A stretch of 64,000 bases of DNA from Crambe crambe. Taxonomy: Eukaryota; Porifera; Demospongiae; Poecilosclerida; Crambeidae. The stretch lies in the NCBI GenBank assembly GCA_963924555.1, contig OZ004586.1, positions 5,414,501 through 5,478,500 on the forward strand, read 5' to 3'. The notes beneath the pieces were generated by a model. The model was not told where the DNA came from, did not search any database, and saw only the letters and a program-made list of their open reading frames with translations. The position numbers and the translations under genes were made by a program. Below are positions 36,101-43,500 of this stretch, piece by piece. How positions within the stretch are numbered: the stretch's first letter is position 1; each line of letters opens with the position of its first letter.

Positions 36101-37373
36101 TATGTGTCAGAGGCAACTTGTTAAAAGTAGCATGACTACTATATAATAGCCCATAATTTGTTATAAATTGCAAACACACCCGTTGATGTAACTGTTATCA
36201 AGAATAATACCTGCCAGCGTCTATAGAATAGCATAATTTTTCTTTTTTTGCTAGGCAAGCAACATACTGATTGGCAGGTTTGAAGACTTGGAAGCTTTGA
36301 TTATAGGGGACGAGTTTGATGACCCTGTGGAGCAAGCGAGGTTGATAAATGAATTGGCAGTGATATTGGGTGTGTATGGCGATTTTGAGTGAGTTTTTGT
36401 TTGAAGTATCAGTGTAATGTAACAGTGGAGGCTAGCTTTATATCTTTAGTTATGCAGAAAAGAAGTTAATGGAGGCGTTAAGTATTCTTGAAAAAGTTGA
36501 TGACTATTCAATGATATTTGTGTTAAAAAATCTTGGGAAGCTCTACATAGAAAATAAAAGGTATATTTAGTGCAAGTACATATACCTGGCTGGTCATTTC
36601 TACACAGTACTAGCAAGGTATTTTATCTACCTGTTCTCTCCTCAATAGATTTGAATTGGCTACGGTATTATTGAAAAAAGCACATGATATAATCAGTGAA
36701 GTAAGTAACTATCCATATGGCCCTATTTTCACTTCATGCATTACTTTTAGAAGAGTGATGTCGATCTACAGCAAAAGTGTTACATTACAGACAAGCTAGC
36801 ATTTTTGTACAGAAATCAGGTAATTAATAAAAGTTGTGTATGGAATAATAGTTTTGACCTATAAAGGACACTAGTGTATTGACCAATTGCTTATTTAGTT
36901 GGCTGTTGATTTGTTTAGGGTATGACAGAGAGTGCTGAGCCATTACAAAGGCAAGTTCTGGTCAAGGCCAGGTGTCAGTAATTATAATTCTATTATTATG
37001 TAGGGAGTTGTTGGAGTACTTAATCGAGGAATATGGGCCCGAACATTTGAGTGTTGCAAAAGCATTCAATAACCTTGCAGTCCTTTACTGCTATATGGTT
37101 ACTAAGACTTACTTTAGGTATCATGTTGTTGACTTTGCTTTATTTTGCAGAACAAGTATGCTGAGGCATTACCATTGTTTGAAGAAGCTATTGAAGTATA
37201 CAAACTTAACCTGGGAACATCTCATCCTATAATCACTAATGCTCTTGGTAATATGAATCTAGCAAGAGATAAAATTATGACATAACATCATGACATACAC
37301 TTTCTTACCTGTCAACATACTTGTAGGGGATTTGCAACTTTTTGAGGTTCAGGGTGGCTATATTAAGTACTGA
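6184..37373 (+). CDS. NPHP3: Nephrocystin-3-like protein: coiled coil, NACHT-type P-loop, TPR repeats (36 exons)
   Basis: Exons (all GT-AG, phases agree): 6184-6323, 7911-8053, 9392-9547, 9817-9929, 10805-10903, 11070-11152, 11267-11362, 11473-11542, 11600-11674, 11739-11888, 11943-12049, 13840-13954, 14007-14156, 14433-14530, 14870-14975, 15023-15093, 15568-15634, 15727-15804, 15857-15913, 17186-17290, 17421-17521, 17585-17698, 17852-17952, 31480-31568, 31647-31768, 33994-34072, 34240-34280, 34848-34917, 36255-36388, 36450-36560, 36649-36700, 36751-36819, 36919-36971, 37004-37097, 37151-37247, 37327-37373. The product is about 1150 aa (human nephrocystin-3 is about 1330). Residues 1-94 are coiled coil. 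Walker A GNPGTGKS is at 398-405 and Walker B VIVIDNID at 489-496. Degenerate TPRs run from about 800, with the clearest at the end (FNNLAVLY...YAEALPLFEEAIEVY). Nephrocystin-3 acts at the ciliary inversin compartment. The human N-terminal myristoylation glycine is absent here, so an upstream exon may be missing. Ortholog status is by domain order and exon-by-exon similarity, not by a search. Confidence 0.85.
8746..9320. mobile_element. Foldback element with hairpin ends (AGCCTCRT...AGGCCC family), copy A
   Basis: The left end at 8746 (TAGCCTCATCCCCCAGGCCC) and the right end at 9320 (reverse complement TAGCCTCGTCCCCAGGCCCT) are long inverted repeats. Each end also folds on itself, because a CAGGCCCTC / GAGGGCCTGG pair lies inside it. 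It is in intron 2 of the nephrocystin-3-like gene. No transposase is visible, so it is non-autonomous. Confidence 0.8.
9975..10200. mobile_element. Miniature inverted-repeat element (AAGTGAGCGCAAAA ends), copy 1
   Basis: The arms are near-perfect reverse complements: AAGTGAGCACAAAA at the left, TTTTGCGCTCACTT at the right, with TACTGCAGCCTCATGA against TCATAATTATGAGCCTGCAGTA inside. About 225 bp, in intron 4 of the nephrocystin-3-like gene. The same termini recur at 54,616-55,026 and at one end near 55,650. Confidence 0.8.
10439..10505. repeat. TTA trinucleotide microsatellite
   Basis: Run of ATT/TTA units with a few interruptions, within intron 4 of the nephrocystin-3-like gene. Confidence 0.85.
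10540..10690 (+). repeat. Dispersed repeat copy 2 (CATCCCTACT / TGACCTTTGACC family)
   Basis: Contains GTGAATGAATTTTAG, CCTTCTGAGAACCTGTAGAG, TAAGGGTAGAAG and TGACCTTTGACCTACCATCC in the same order as the copies at 3105-3290 (inverted) and 56,495-56,720. It lies in intron 4 of the nephrocystin-3-like gene. Confidence 0.75.
12653..12856. mobile_element. Short inverted-repeat element with G-rich interior
   Basis: Ends CAGGGTTTAATTCAGGAT (left) and, as reverse complement, CCAGGGTTTATTTCAAGA (right). The interior carries long G and C runs (GAGGGGGGTC, AAGCCCCCCCCCC). A CAGGG terminus with this layout suggests a hAT-like non-autonomous element. It sits in intron 11 of the nephrocystin-3-like gene. 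Confidence 0.6.
15246..15265. repeat. Poly-T tract
   Basis: Uninterrupted T run in an intron of the nephrocystin-3-like gene. A similar poly-A run is at about 16,636-16,658. Confidence 0.8.
16506..16577. mobile_element. 72-bp near-perfect palindrome, solitary hairpin of the AGCCTCGTACC / AGGCCC family
   Basis: GATCTTTTAGTCTTGTACC at the left pairs with GGTACGAGACTAAAAGATC at the right, around AGGCCCGCTTTTTTC / GAAAAAAGCAGGCCT. It is the same hairpin unit that forms each end of the larger foldback elements at 8746-9320 and 49,712-50,277. It lies in intron 19 of the nephrocystin-3-like gene. Confidence 0.85.
18217..18912 (+). mobile_element. GCCTCGGCAC-type non-autonomous DNA transposon, copy 1
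   Basis: It starts AAAGACTTATGCCTCGGTACTGG and ends with the inverse GGTGCCAAGGC at 18,901-18,911. The interior contains CTCTGAGATTTCTAC, GTGGCTAGGCCTACTCCATT and GTGTGCTACTATT. Related copies are at 27,504-27,640 (fragment, inverted), 47,904-48,491 and 61,537-62,570 (interrupted). No reading frame for a transposase is seen. It is the first insertion inside the 13.5 kb intron of the nephrocystin-3-like gene. Confidence 0.75.
19563..20692 (+). pseudogene. Accessory gene of the P-like transposon (broken, spliced)
   Basis: Start ATG 19563 (MAEAAGSSEP...). Exons 19563-19608, 19698-19800 and from 19861 join in phase, giving RIVLAREYAVLLLERQSEVV and then a helical region. Near 20,065 the frame must shift to continue into LTADEHNALRYAAGYV, and again to reach FTDGSCMQDLG. 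A final block around 20,555-20,690 gives LWVTIRGFSYASTIIEYYK and a basic tail. From memory, blocks of the type NALRYAAGYV and WVTIRGFSYAS occur in proteins that accompany P-like transposases in sponges and cnidarians. Function is unknown. At least two frameshifts make this copy inactive. Confidence 0.55.
20858..22930. mobile_element. Nested DNA transposon with 360-bp terminal inverted repeats
   Basis: The left arm 20,858-21,218 and right arm 22,569-22,930 are reverse complements over about 360 bp with few mismatches. Paired words include AAATAAATTCAGCTTGGTTG, AGGTCAGGTGATAAGGTCAG and TTAACGAGCAC. The arms start at TAGTCCAGT on both sides. The interior holds one decayed minus-strand gene. The element interrupts the P-like transposon between its two converging genes, just past the end of the P-like transposase. 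Confidence 0.9.
21218..22563 (-). pseudogene. Decayed ORF of the nested long-TIR transposon
   Basis: Three overlapping minus-strand frames (22,563-22,216, 22,283-21,624, 21,400-21,218) read as one protein with frameshifts. Recognisable blocks are DHDEADITIISYVLAAA, then LGMHTLSGCDTTSYPY, then a region with repeated cysteines near the end in a shifted frame (CTSYCNCAGEDGCHNP). Proteins with the H-x-L-[ST]-GCDT-[TV]-S block are widespread in invertebrate repeats; I do not know a proven function. The ATG at 22,563 lies just inside the right inverted repeat. Confidence 0.6.
22930..25904 (-). pseudogene. P-element/THAP9-like transposase gene, multi-exon, interrupted
   Basis: The probable first exon starts at 25,904 (MGRKQKLVSRKNEER) and has a GT donor after HSHQ. 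A coiled-coil exon follows (25,342-25,058, LRERRRNENKILSRKIEQLR). The large exon 24,983-24,138 has HPIMIKWCIHLRMLSS, SERTLRDYTNII, VALVFDEVKVKEDLVYNK (probable first catalytic aspartate), TDINQHL and MVSDGASCNR. Later exons carry RFIRTFDHFFDCMNVRNF (23,764-23,516) and NQDPLEAFFGQHRMSCGRND (23,158-22,928). The order fits P-element/THAP9 transposases. No complete THAP zinc finger was found, and the gene runs into a stop at the edge of the nested transposon. Confidence 0.7.
23225..23445. repeat. Pyrimidine-rich low-complexity tract
   Basis: Long CTTT/CTTC-rich run within the P-like transposon. It opens spurious frames in all three plus-strand phases. Confidence 0.75.
26440..27503. other. Intronic sequence, no gene recognised
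   Basis: Between the P-like transposon and the next repeat fragment. A minus-strand 84-codon frame (26,827-26,573) has no recognised motif. A short direct duplication (GTCATTCAGTTGCTAAGA, twice near 27,030-27,070) is present. Confidence 0.5.
27504..27640 (-). repeat. GCCTCGGCAC-type transposon fragment, copy 2 (inverted)
   Basis: TTGCCTCGGCACCAAAGTGCC, GTGCTGGGATCGACTATG and TAGTAGCACACCGTGTGCG are the reverse complement of the right end of the copy at 18,217-18,912. Only about 130 bp of the element remains. Confidence 0.75.
27680..29640 (-). mobile_element. R2-type (restriction-like endonuclease) non-LTR retrotransposon, decayed
   Basis: Reading leftwards from 29,407: a reverse transcriptase start (NPGVRPIGVGETARRIIAKA), motif A VLLVDASNAFNSLNRQ, motif B EGTTQGDP, and after a frameshift motif C WYADDATATGS (near 28,950), then EGRPHLGAPLG. 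Further on is a Cys-Cys-His-Cys knuckle (C-V-C-x8-H-x4-C near 28,310-28,270) followed by a PD-(D/E)xK-like endonuclease block in a shifted frame (RLDISVNGLWGG...DVRIFN near 28,110-28,030) and a C-terminal ATIFYKRLASLL region (27,870-27,830). A zinc knuckle plus restriction-like nuclease after the reverse transcriptase is the R2/R4-type plan. Several frameshifts show it is dead. Confidence 0.75.
29641..30720. other. Degenerate repeat-derived sequence, identity unclear
   Basis: The plus strand shows protein-like stretches with stops and shifts (for example IAKKVSWLKLWDP near 30,040 and GPAGPDNHKWRVINTSTHLL near 29,575-29,632). They look like remnants of a transposon-linked gene, but I cannot name it. 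All lies within the 13.5 kb intron. Confidence 0.4.
30721..31479. other. Intronic sequence with a TA-repeat, no gene seen
   Basis: Contains a TA run (about 30,781-30,800) next to an imperfect palindrome (GGAGTACCATATACATA / TATATGTACTCC). The phrase CCTGGGGAATTTTGGAGTGTA recurs with one change at about 50,491-50,511. The remainder leads into exon 24 of the nephrocystin-3-like gene. Confidence 0.5.
31999..32026. repeat. Poly-G tract
   Basis: Long uninterrupted G run in intron 25 of the nephrocystin-3-like gene. A poly-C run is at about 34,404-34,419. The exact lengths of such runs are often unreliable in assemblies. Confidence 0.8.
32675..33435. mobile_element. 760-bp non-autonomous transposon with internal duplications
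   Basis: The terminal inverted repeat TGGATTTTCATTTGCA (32,675) pairs with TGCAAATGAAAATCCA (ending 33,435). Pairing continues as TTCTCAAGATCATAGAT against ATCTACAATCTTGAGAA and GGGACTTGAAAC against GTTTCAAATCCC. Inside, GTCACCAGACCCTT occurs twice (about 32,790 and 32,899) and ATCTGACCAC-x-TCTGGATAGA twice (about 33,051 and 33,190). No transposase frame. It lies in intron 25 of the nephrocystin-3-like gene. Confidence 0.85.
35119..35511 (+). pseudogene. NACHT/NLR fragment inside an intron
   Basis: One open frame reads LAKIDGSSQTATKHLAKPSA, then NPLSVEPAWVLLTQHLPG and FVLVEGCSGFGKTTLSWELC, ending at TAA 35,509-35,511. GCSGFGKTTL is a Walker A of the NLR/NACHT type, and the WELCRRWD context is typical of the large sponge and invertebrate NLR families. 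A plausible splice acceptor precedes it (TTCAG at 35,114-35,118). No Walker B, helical or repeat region follows, so it is a truncated copy. It lies in intron 28 of the nephrocystin-3-like gene and does not fit that protein's reading path. Confidence 0.7.
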
Positions 37374-37569
37374 GAAAAGCTGTAGCCCTCTTTTTTGATA
37401 ATATGATATCCACTAGAGAGTTTGCATGCATAATAAATACTGCATCAGAAGAAAGAGCTGAATTATAATGAAAAATATGCACACAAAAAATTAATAAATT
37501 GTTATAAACAACTGTCATCACTCCACTAGCTATTTTTTTCGCTCATATAGTAATAATCTCATTCAAAGT
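37374..37569. terminator. Convergent 3' ends of the nephrocystin-3-like and RBR genes
   Basis: Only 196 bp separate the two stop codons. An AATAAA-like word (CATAATAAATAC near 37,430) could serve the plus-strand gene. The spacing implies adjacent or overlapping 3' untranslated regions. Confidence 0.4.
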
Positions 37570-40500
37570 TCACTGCCCAGGAATTTCAGTCTGGCGAGGT
37601 GCTGGTGTACACTTGGTATTAAAACTTCCACATGCCCAAGTATTGTCAACACTTTCTCTTACTTGCAGGCAGATGAAACAGAAATTGGTGCCACAGGGAC
37701 ACACCATGTGCTTGCAAGCCTCAGTGTGAGCAATTAGTGTGCCACAAGACGGACAAGCTCTGGTACTAGGAGTATCCACACCTATCACTTTCTTATCGGG
37801 AGACTCGCGAAGTGTGCGCAAACGTGGATCTTCACCATCGCATTCCTCATTGCCACATTTTTCTGTACCTGGGGACTTCCATTCATGAAGACAGGTCCAA
37901 CAAAACTCAAATCGTTTACCTTTGTCTGAAGTACAAATAGGGCAGATTAGCCGCTTGTCCTTCTTGTTAATTCTTTGACTAAGTGAATTGCACCCAGGAC
38001 ATTCCTGTATTCCCATTGCCTTTCTGAGATAGTTCTCAGATATTTTTGTTTCAAATAATTTTTGCTCCTCTGCATTTAGAACTCCAAAACGGCGAACTTC
38101 AATATACGTCCACTCTCGATTACAACGAACATTATCTTTCACGTATGGACAGAGGAACTGAAATTTCCCAGCTGTTACCAAACTACGGCAATACACAGTC
38201 AAAGATTCAGGGCTTATGGCATGTCCACATGGCATTTTGGCTCGTAGATCATTAGGGTCATCATCCCATGTTATCATATCAGGCTCCTCTGTCAATTCTA
38301 CCATGTCATCCAGTTGTTTTGTTTCACCTCCATGAAGTCGAAGAACCATAAATAGTGTAGACATGTTGATTATAGCAGGGTAATCACTTATCATTTTCCC
38401 CTTCCCTTGCTCTAGTTCTTTACCAGCATGGATCAACCGTGCTTCGTCTGCAGGAACACCAGTCTTTTTCTCAAGGACTTTGAATAGCTCATCTATACTA
38501 GCATCCTAAAGAGTATCACAAAATAACCATAACCATTATCATCCTAGCTTTATATAACAAGCACCCCCATGTTACTACAACACACTGTGTAAATTACAGT
38601 CATAATTGGTAAAGGAGTACCCATAGCAACATATTGCTGTCTAGAAGTTTTGTCTGCAAAATAAGCAGCATCCAGGATTATAGCGTGGTTCTGATAGGTC
38701 CTATTTTCTAAAAGCTGAATACTTTTTTGGCTTCCAAATAAGGTACAGAGTTTCAAACTCTTCTGGGGATGACAATTTGTATTTCAACCCTACTTTGTTT
38801 AAATGACAATTCATATTATAATTATGTAGCTGCAATGCCAGTTGATAATTTTGTCATCATTAGGCCACTATTAACAAAATACTTGTTTCCTGTCCCCTAT
38901 TGGCTTAAATATCAGTGCGGGAGGGAGGTTAACATTATTACATTGAAAGGATAAAAAAAAATACAAAAAAGTGTGAAACAGCTATTGCATGATAAAATTG
39001 ATTCTTCTGAGGACGCTTTATACAAACTTTTCCCTTTTCCTGACAATTTTTACACTGAGGTTAATAGGAAAGGTCATCTTCAACTTCTTCGGTTGCACAG
39101 TGGGCACATATAAGATCAAAATTGCATGAGTAATGCAATTTCTCAATAACATTTGTGATCTTTCACACATACATTCTTCAACTGTCCCGGAAGTTCCACC
39201 TCATCAAATAACATCCCACATGTATAACTCACATCATCAACTTTCCTGGTAATTTAGTTATATCTGCTAAATAAAAGCCTCCACATGTCACATTCTTCAC
39301 ACTGCACAAGTACTCCAACATTGTTCACGTGCTGCCTACTGGGAGTGTATCCAAGAACACTTTTGGTTGATTTAGGGTTGTTCTTCAGTGATGGCCGAAA
39401 TTCTTCAGTTGTTGGTTGACCGTAGAGATCATAGAAACTTTTATAATGCCTTCACCATCAGGAACTGGATCTGGTAAATAATGAGTGTCTGCAAACTCTT
39501 TTTCATCCATATGCACAGGCTTGCAAATCTTGCATTGCTTCATACCACATTTCCTTATTTGAAAAGAATAGTGTCTGGACCTGCATGAATGCTCTATGAA
39601 AGCACACATCTCTGATCGATCTTTCAAACGCTTTTTAGTTGTATCCTGCATGGTTAAGGTCCTTTCAATCAAGAGTAGAGTCGACCAAAATTCAGTGATC
39701 TCTTCCTCAGTAGCAGCATTATACATTTCAAAAACATCACCCTTCAACTCCAAACGTTGCATAAGTTCCTTAAGAAGAGCTATAGGTGGCTTTAGAGAAG
39801 ACTTCACTACATCCTTAGTCAATGAGCAAGCCTGGCGCAACTGCTGCATATTATTGCAGTTGATGATCGAGGATTCAAATTCATCACTCATTTTCTCTCG
39901 CATTAAACCCACACACTGAAATCCAATGTTTACAATGGACATGATTCTCTTGACTGGGTTTCTCCAGGAGTGATTGGGTGCAGTACGACAAGCTATTAAC
40001 ATATCCAAATTGAGATTTAGGAATAATGCTATTAAAGATAACTTAACAGACACATAGGTCAGCCTGTGATCCGGCCCACCGTCGGAATAAATAAGCACTA
40101 TACTTTTATCACCAATTCTACGTAGTAAAGTGGAATGAATCTCACATGCATGACGTAATGGAGATGAAGCTTGAAACACTGCATCTTTAAATCCTACAAG
40201 AACTTTTCCACTGTACCAAGAACCCTCAAACTTTTCCGGGATATTTATCAGCAATGCAACACTCGGTATAATAGAGAAACGTGTAAAATCATGATCTCCC
40301 ACTGCAAAAGTTTTACTTTGAGAAACAATAACTTCACACCCACGATTAGCGGCTGCAACAGGATATCCAGGTTCACCAATCTTAATTCGGTGCTTATCAT
40401 CACTAATAAAGAGAGAAGATTTGCGGTATTTAACTGAAAACTCACGTTGGTAACGAAATATAGCAGAGCAATAATGTTAATCTGGGTGTGCTTTTCGGAA

Positions 40501-43500
40501 TAGCCTTTTCTGAACCATTATGCTTTACTTTAAGAGTTCCCGTGTAATGCTGTGATGCTTTTACACATGAATTCCTTGGAGAAAAGTTACACCTCACCCA
40601 TGACTCTGAAGGAATGACTGTTTCAGCTGGATATTTTTTCCCCACCTGTTGAACGAGGTCACAAACTGATATTGCCTGGGCCATAAAATACACATCCCCA
40701 TGCCGCCTCTCAGGAACAGCTGTACATTCTGACAAGTACTCTGAACACTTAGCCCAAAAATCATCGTATTTTGCTGCACGTCCCTCATTCATCTCTCTCA
40801 GATCCATAATAAGGTCAATATCTTCAGTAGCAAGTGCTTCCTTTACCCTAGCATCAATGTGAGCTTCATCAAAAGTTCGGGATGAACTTGCATCTTTAGT
40901 AAGCTCCTGATAAATACTTCTCAACATGTATGGTTTGTTCCAGGCATAAAGAGACAAAATGGCTTATAAAATCCTTCTTCATGGCTCTTGTGTGATACTG
41001 TGGCATATCATTCATAAGCTTACTCACAACCTGCTGGTTAACAGTAACTGCTGCATCAACTGAAAAATCATCTGGAACTTTCCATATAAAGTGGTTACTG
41101 ATGATGCTTCCACCAGGAGAGTATGTGTAGAGAATTACAGATATTGATGAACCCTTTCTGAGATCAATCATGTACCTATACATATTTTGACAATGATAAG
41201 GAACGAACTGTACATAAGCAGCTTCCCTCCCAATTAATGCCCCCCATGGGATATATACTTTTCATCATGCACCATTTCCTATTTGACAATGAAAATTACA
41301 TAAGCAGCTTCCCTCCCAATTAATGCCCCACACCTTTTCATTATGTACCAATTGCTATACCTGTAATGTTGCCTTCTGTCAGTGGGAGCAAAATTATTTA
41401 CAGCAATTGGTCCTTCTCCTCCACTGCTTTACTGAGAGAGTATAGGGAGCCTGAAATATTTTCAGTTTTTTGAATAAATTCTGAATGGGACGAATCACTT
41501 GATGATAAGGATGAATATCTGATCTCATGGTGCATCTTTTGATATTTTGATTTTTTGTGCAAATACGAGATGTAGGTAGGCCACCAATTCTTCGATTGCT
41601 GAATATTCCTTCTTGATCCAACTGGACTGCAAGGAATCATGCAAGGCTGCTGAATGCATAGAAAGCTCAGAGGAAGAAAGATTGCCCTTGATTCTCTTCC
41701 GATGTTTGTGTTTTTCAGGACAATTGTACTGATTAAATCTTAAGAAAATATCTTAGACTTTTCACCAATGGTATCATGGTGGCCAACTATGTACCAGAGA
41801 ACCTCACAAAGGATCTTCAAAAAAGGGGTACCATGGGCACCTGGATCACTCCACCTCACATTCATTTCCCTCAAAAGAATGATTAGGTCATTAAACAAAC
41901 GATCTTTGCGATCTCTCACTTTCTCAGGGAAGGGCAAACCATCATTAGCCACTTGCAAACTTTTCTGGGCATTCTTCATAATCTCAAAAGCATTGTGGTG
42001 AGTTACTAATGACTGTACTGGACTCACCTTCACTAGCAACTTCTACGAGAAACTTGATATAAATACCGAATTGAGAGCAAATATTAAGTACTGATTGAGA
42101 ACTGCTGGTGATCATCAACTGTTCAACTTTGCCAACATACGTACGGAGAAGTGTAGCTTTCTTCAGCGCACCTGTAACGTTCACACAGTCGAAAAATCCG
42201 GCTTGTAGGACGGTAAATAGTTCACAAAAACTTTGCTCACTTTGAATTTCAATGATAGTCCAGGGAACTAAAGGCTTCCCCAAACTTACAACTACCTGGA
42301 CACTGACAAACATCTAGGCAGCTTCTGGGCCATGCACATGCATGTGCTATAATTTCCAATGATGTCATTACTGAGCATGTGCAGTAATGATAATATATTT
42401 GGCTGCGGTATCATAAAATCGATGCGGGCGGGTGACGGGAAACAAGTTATTTTGTAATGGTGGCCTTACACTAATGTACCCAAGTCAGTTGGTGCACAAT
42501 CATCAAATTCCATTTAACTCTAGTAGTCATTGCACAGGGAACTTTCACTATCTTAAATGCACCCCAAGGGATAATACGCTGCTCTGACCAACTAGATTTG
42601 AGCGTTTTTGTTAGCTAATTAAGGGTATAACTCGGGACACTCACTACAAATGATATCTCTGCAACTGCTCTAGCTATAAACGAGCTTTTAAGTTGCAGGA
42701 GATGGAGCAACTTTTCTAGTCCCAGGCTGAGCTAAAGATGATGGGTGTGGCTTATTAATTAATTGGCTACAATTTGCCAATGAGAGTATGTGAAAATCCC
42801 CTTTCAGGTTAACTTGTATGTCCATGCAATTTTGACGAAGCTTAGTGCGCTATGCATGTTTTGCTGACTGATCAATTCTTTAAAACCCAGCTCAAGTGAG
42901 ATAAATCAGATAAGTAAGTTTGAAGTTAGTTAATCAAGTTTTTTCTTGCAATCTTGTAAAATCAGCAGAGATTGGCTTCAAAGAGAGACAAGGCATAGAT
43001 GTTTATGTGTGCAAAATACCGTAGGGCGGGTTAATTTTGTTAGGAAAAAATTCCGTCATATCCGGAATCGTTATACAAATGAAAAAATTGAATGGATAAA
43101 TCTTCGCACATGCGCATTGAAGACGAAATTTTTCCCCCGCCCAGTTTCTGTTGTAAGCCCAAAGGCAGGTGGACCGACTAGCTATTTCGAGAGAGACACT
43201 TGCATTCGTGGCTATCACGAATACAAAGCTATTTGGGCTGCTGTAGGAGAGGAGCTGGAGTGTAGGCGAGAACCAACTAACCTCGTTAATGTATGGACCT
43301 CTCTTTTGAGACTCTTCCTGCATCTCTTCAACTGCACAGCACTGTTAGCCGCTTCTATAGCCTTGATGGTGCATCAGGATTGGAGAGATCCCTACCAGGT
43401 GCAACTATTTGAGAAGAGCCACGAGCAGCTTTTGGAGCAGTTCTCTTACAGCAGTCCCTAGCTAGCTCTCGCACAAAGCGATCGCGATTGACGATCTAGA

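Noticed and set aside
38598-38762. Phase-0 exon-like minus-strand frame (SLKLCTLFGSQKSIQLLEN) with AG and GT at its edges, between the two RBR exons
   Set aside because: Inserting it would break the ubiquitin-like fold, which is continuous when exon 1 (44,133-44,026) joins exon 2 (38,505). It is more likely transposon debris or a chance frame.
42946-43461. 171-codon frame as a host gene
   Set aside because: It begins outside the inverted-repeat element, runs through its left end, and loses the HIRAN-like similarity after about 110 residues, so it is an element-borne fragment.
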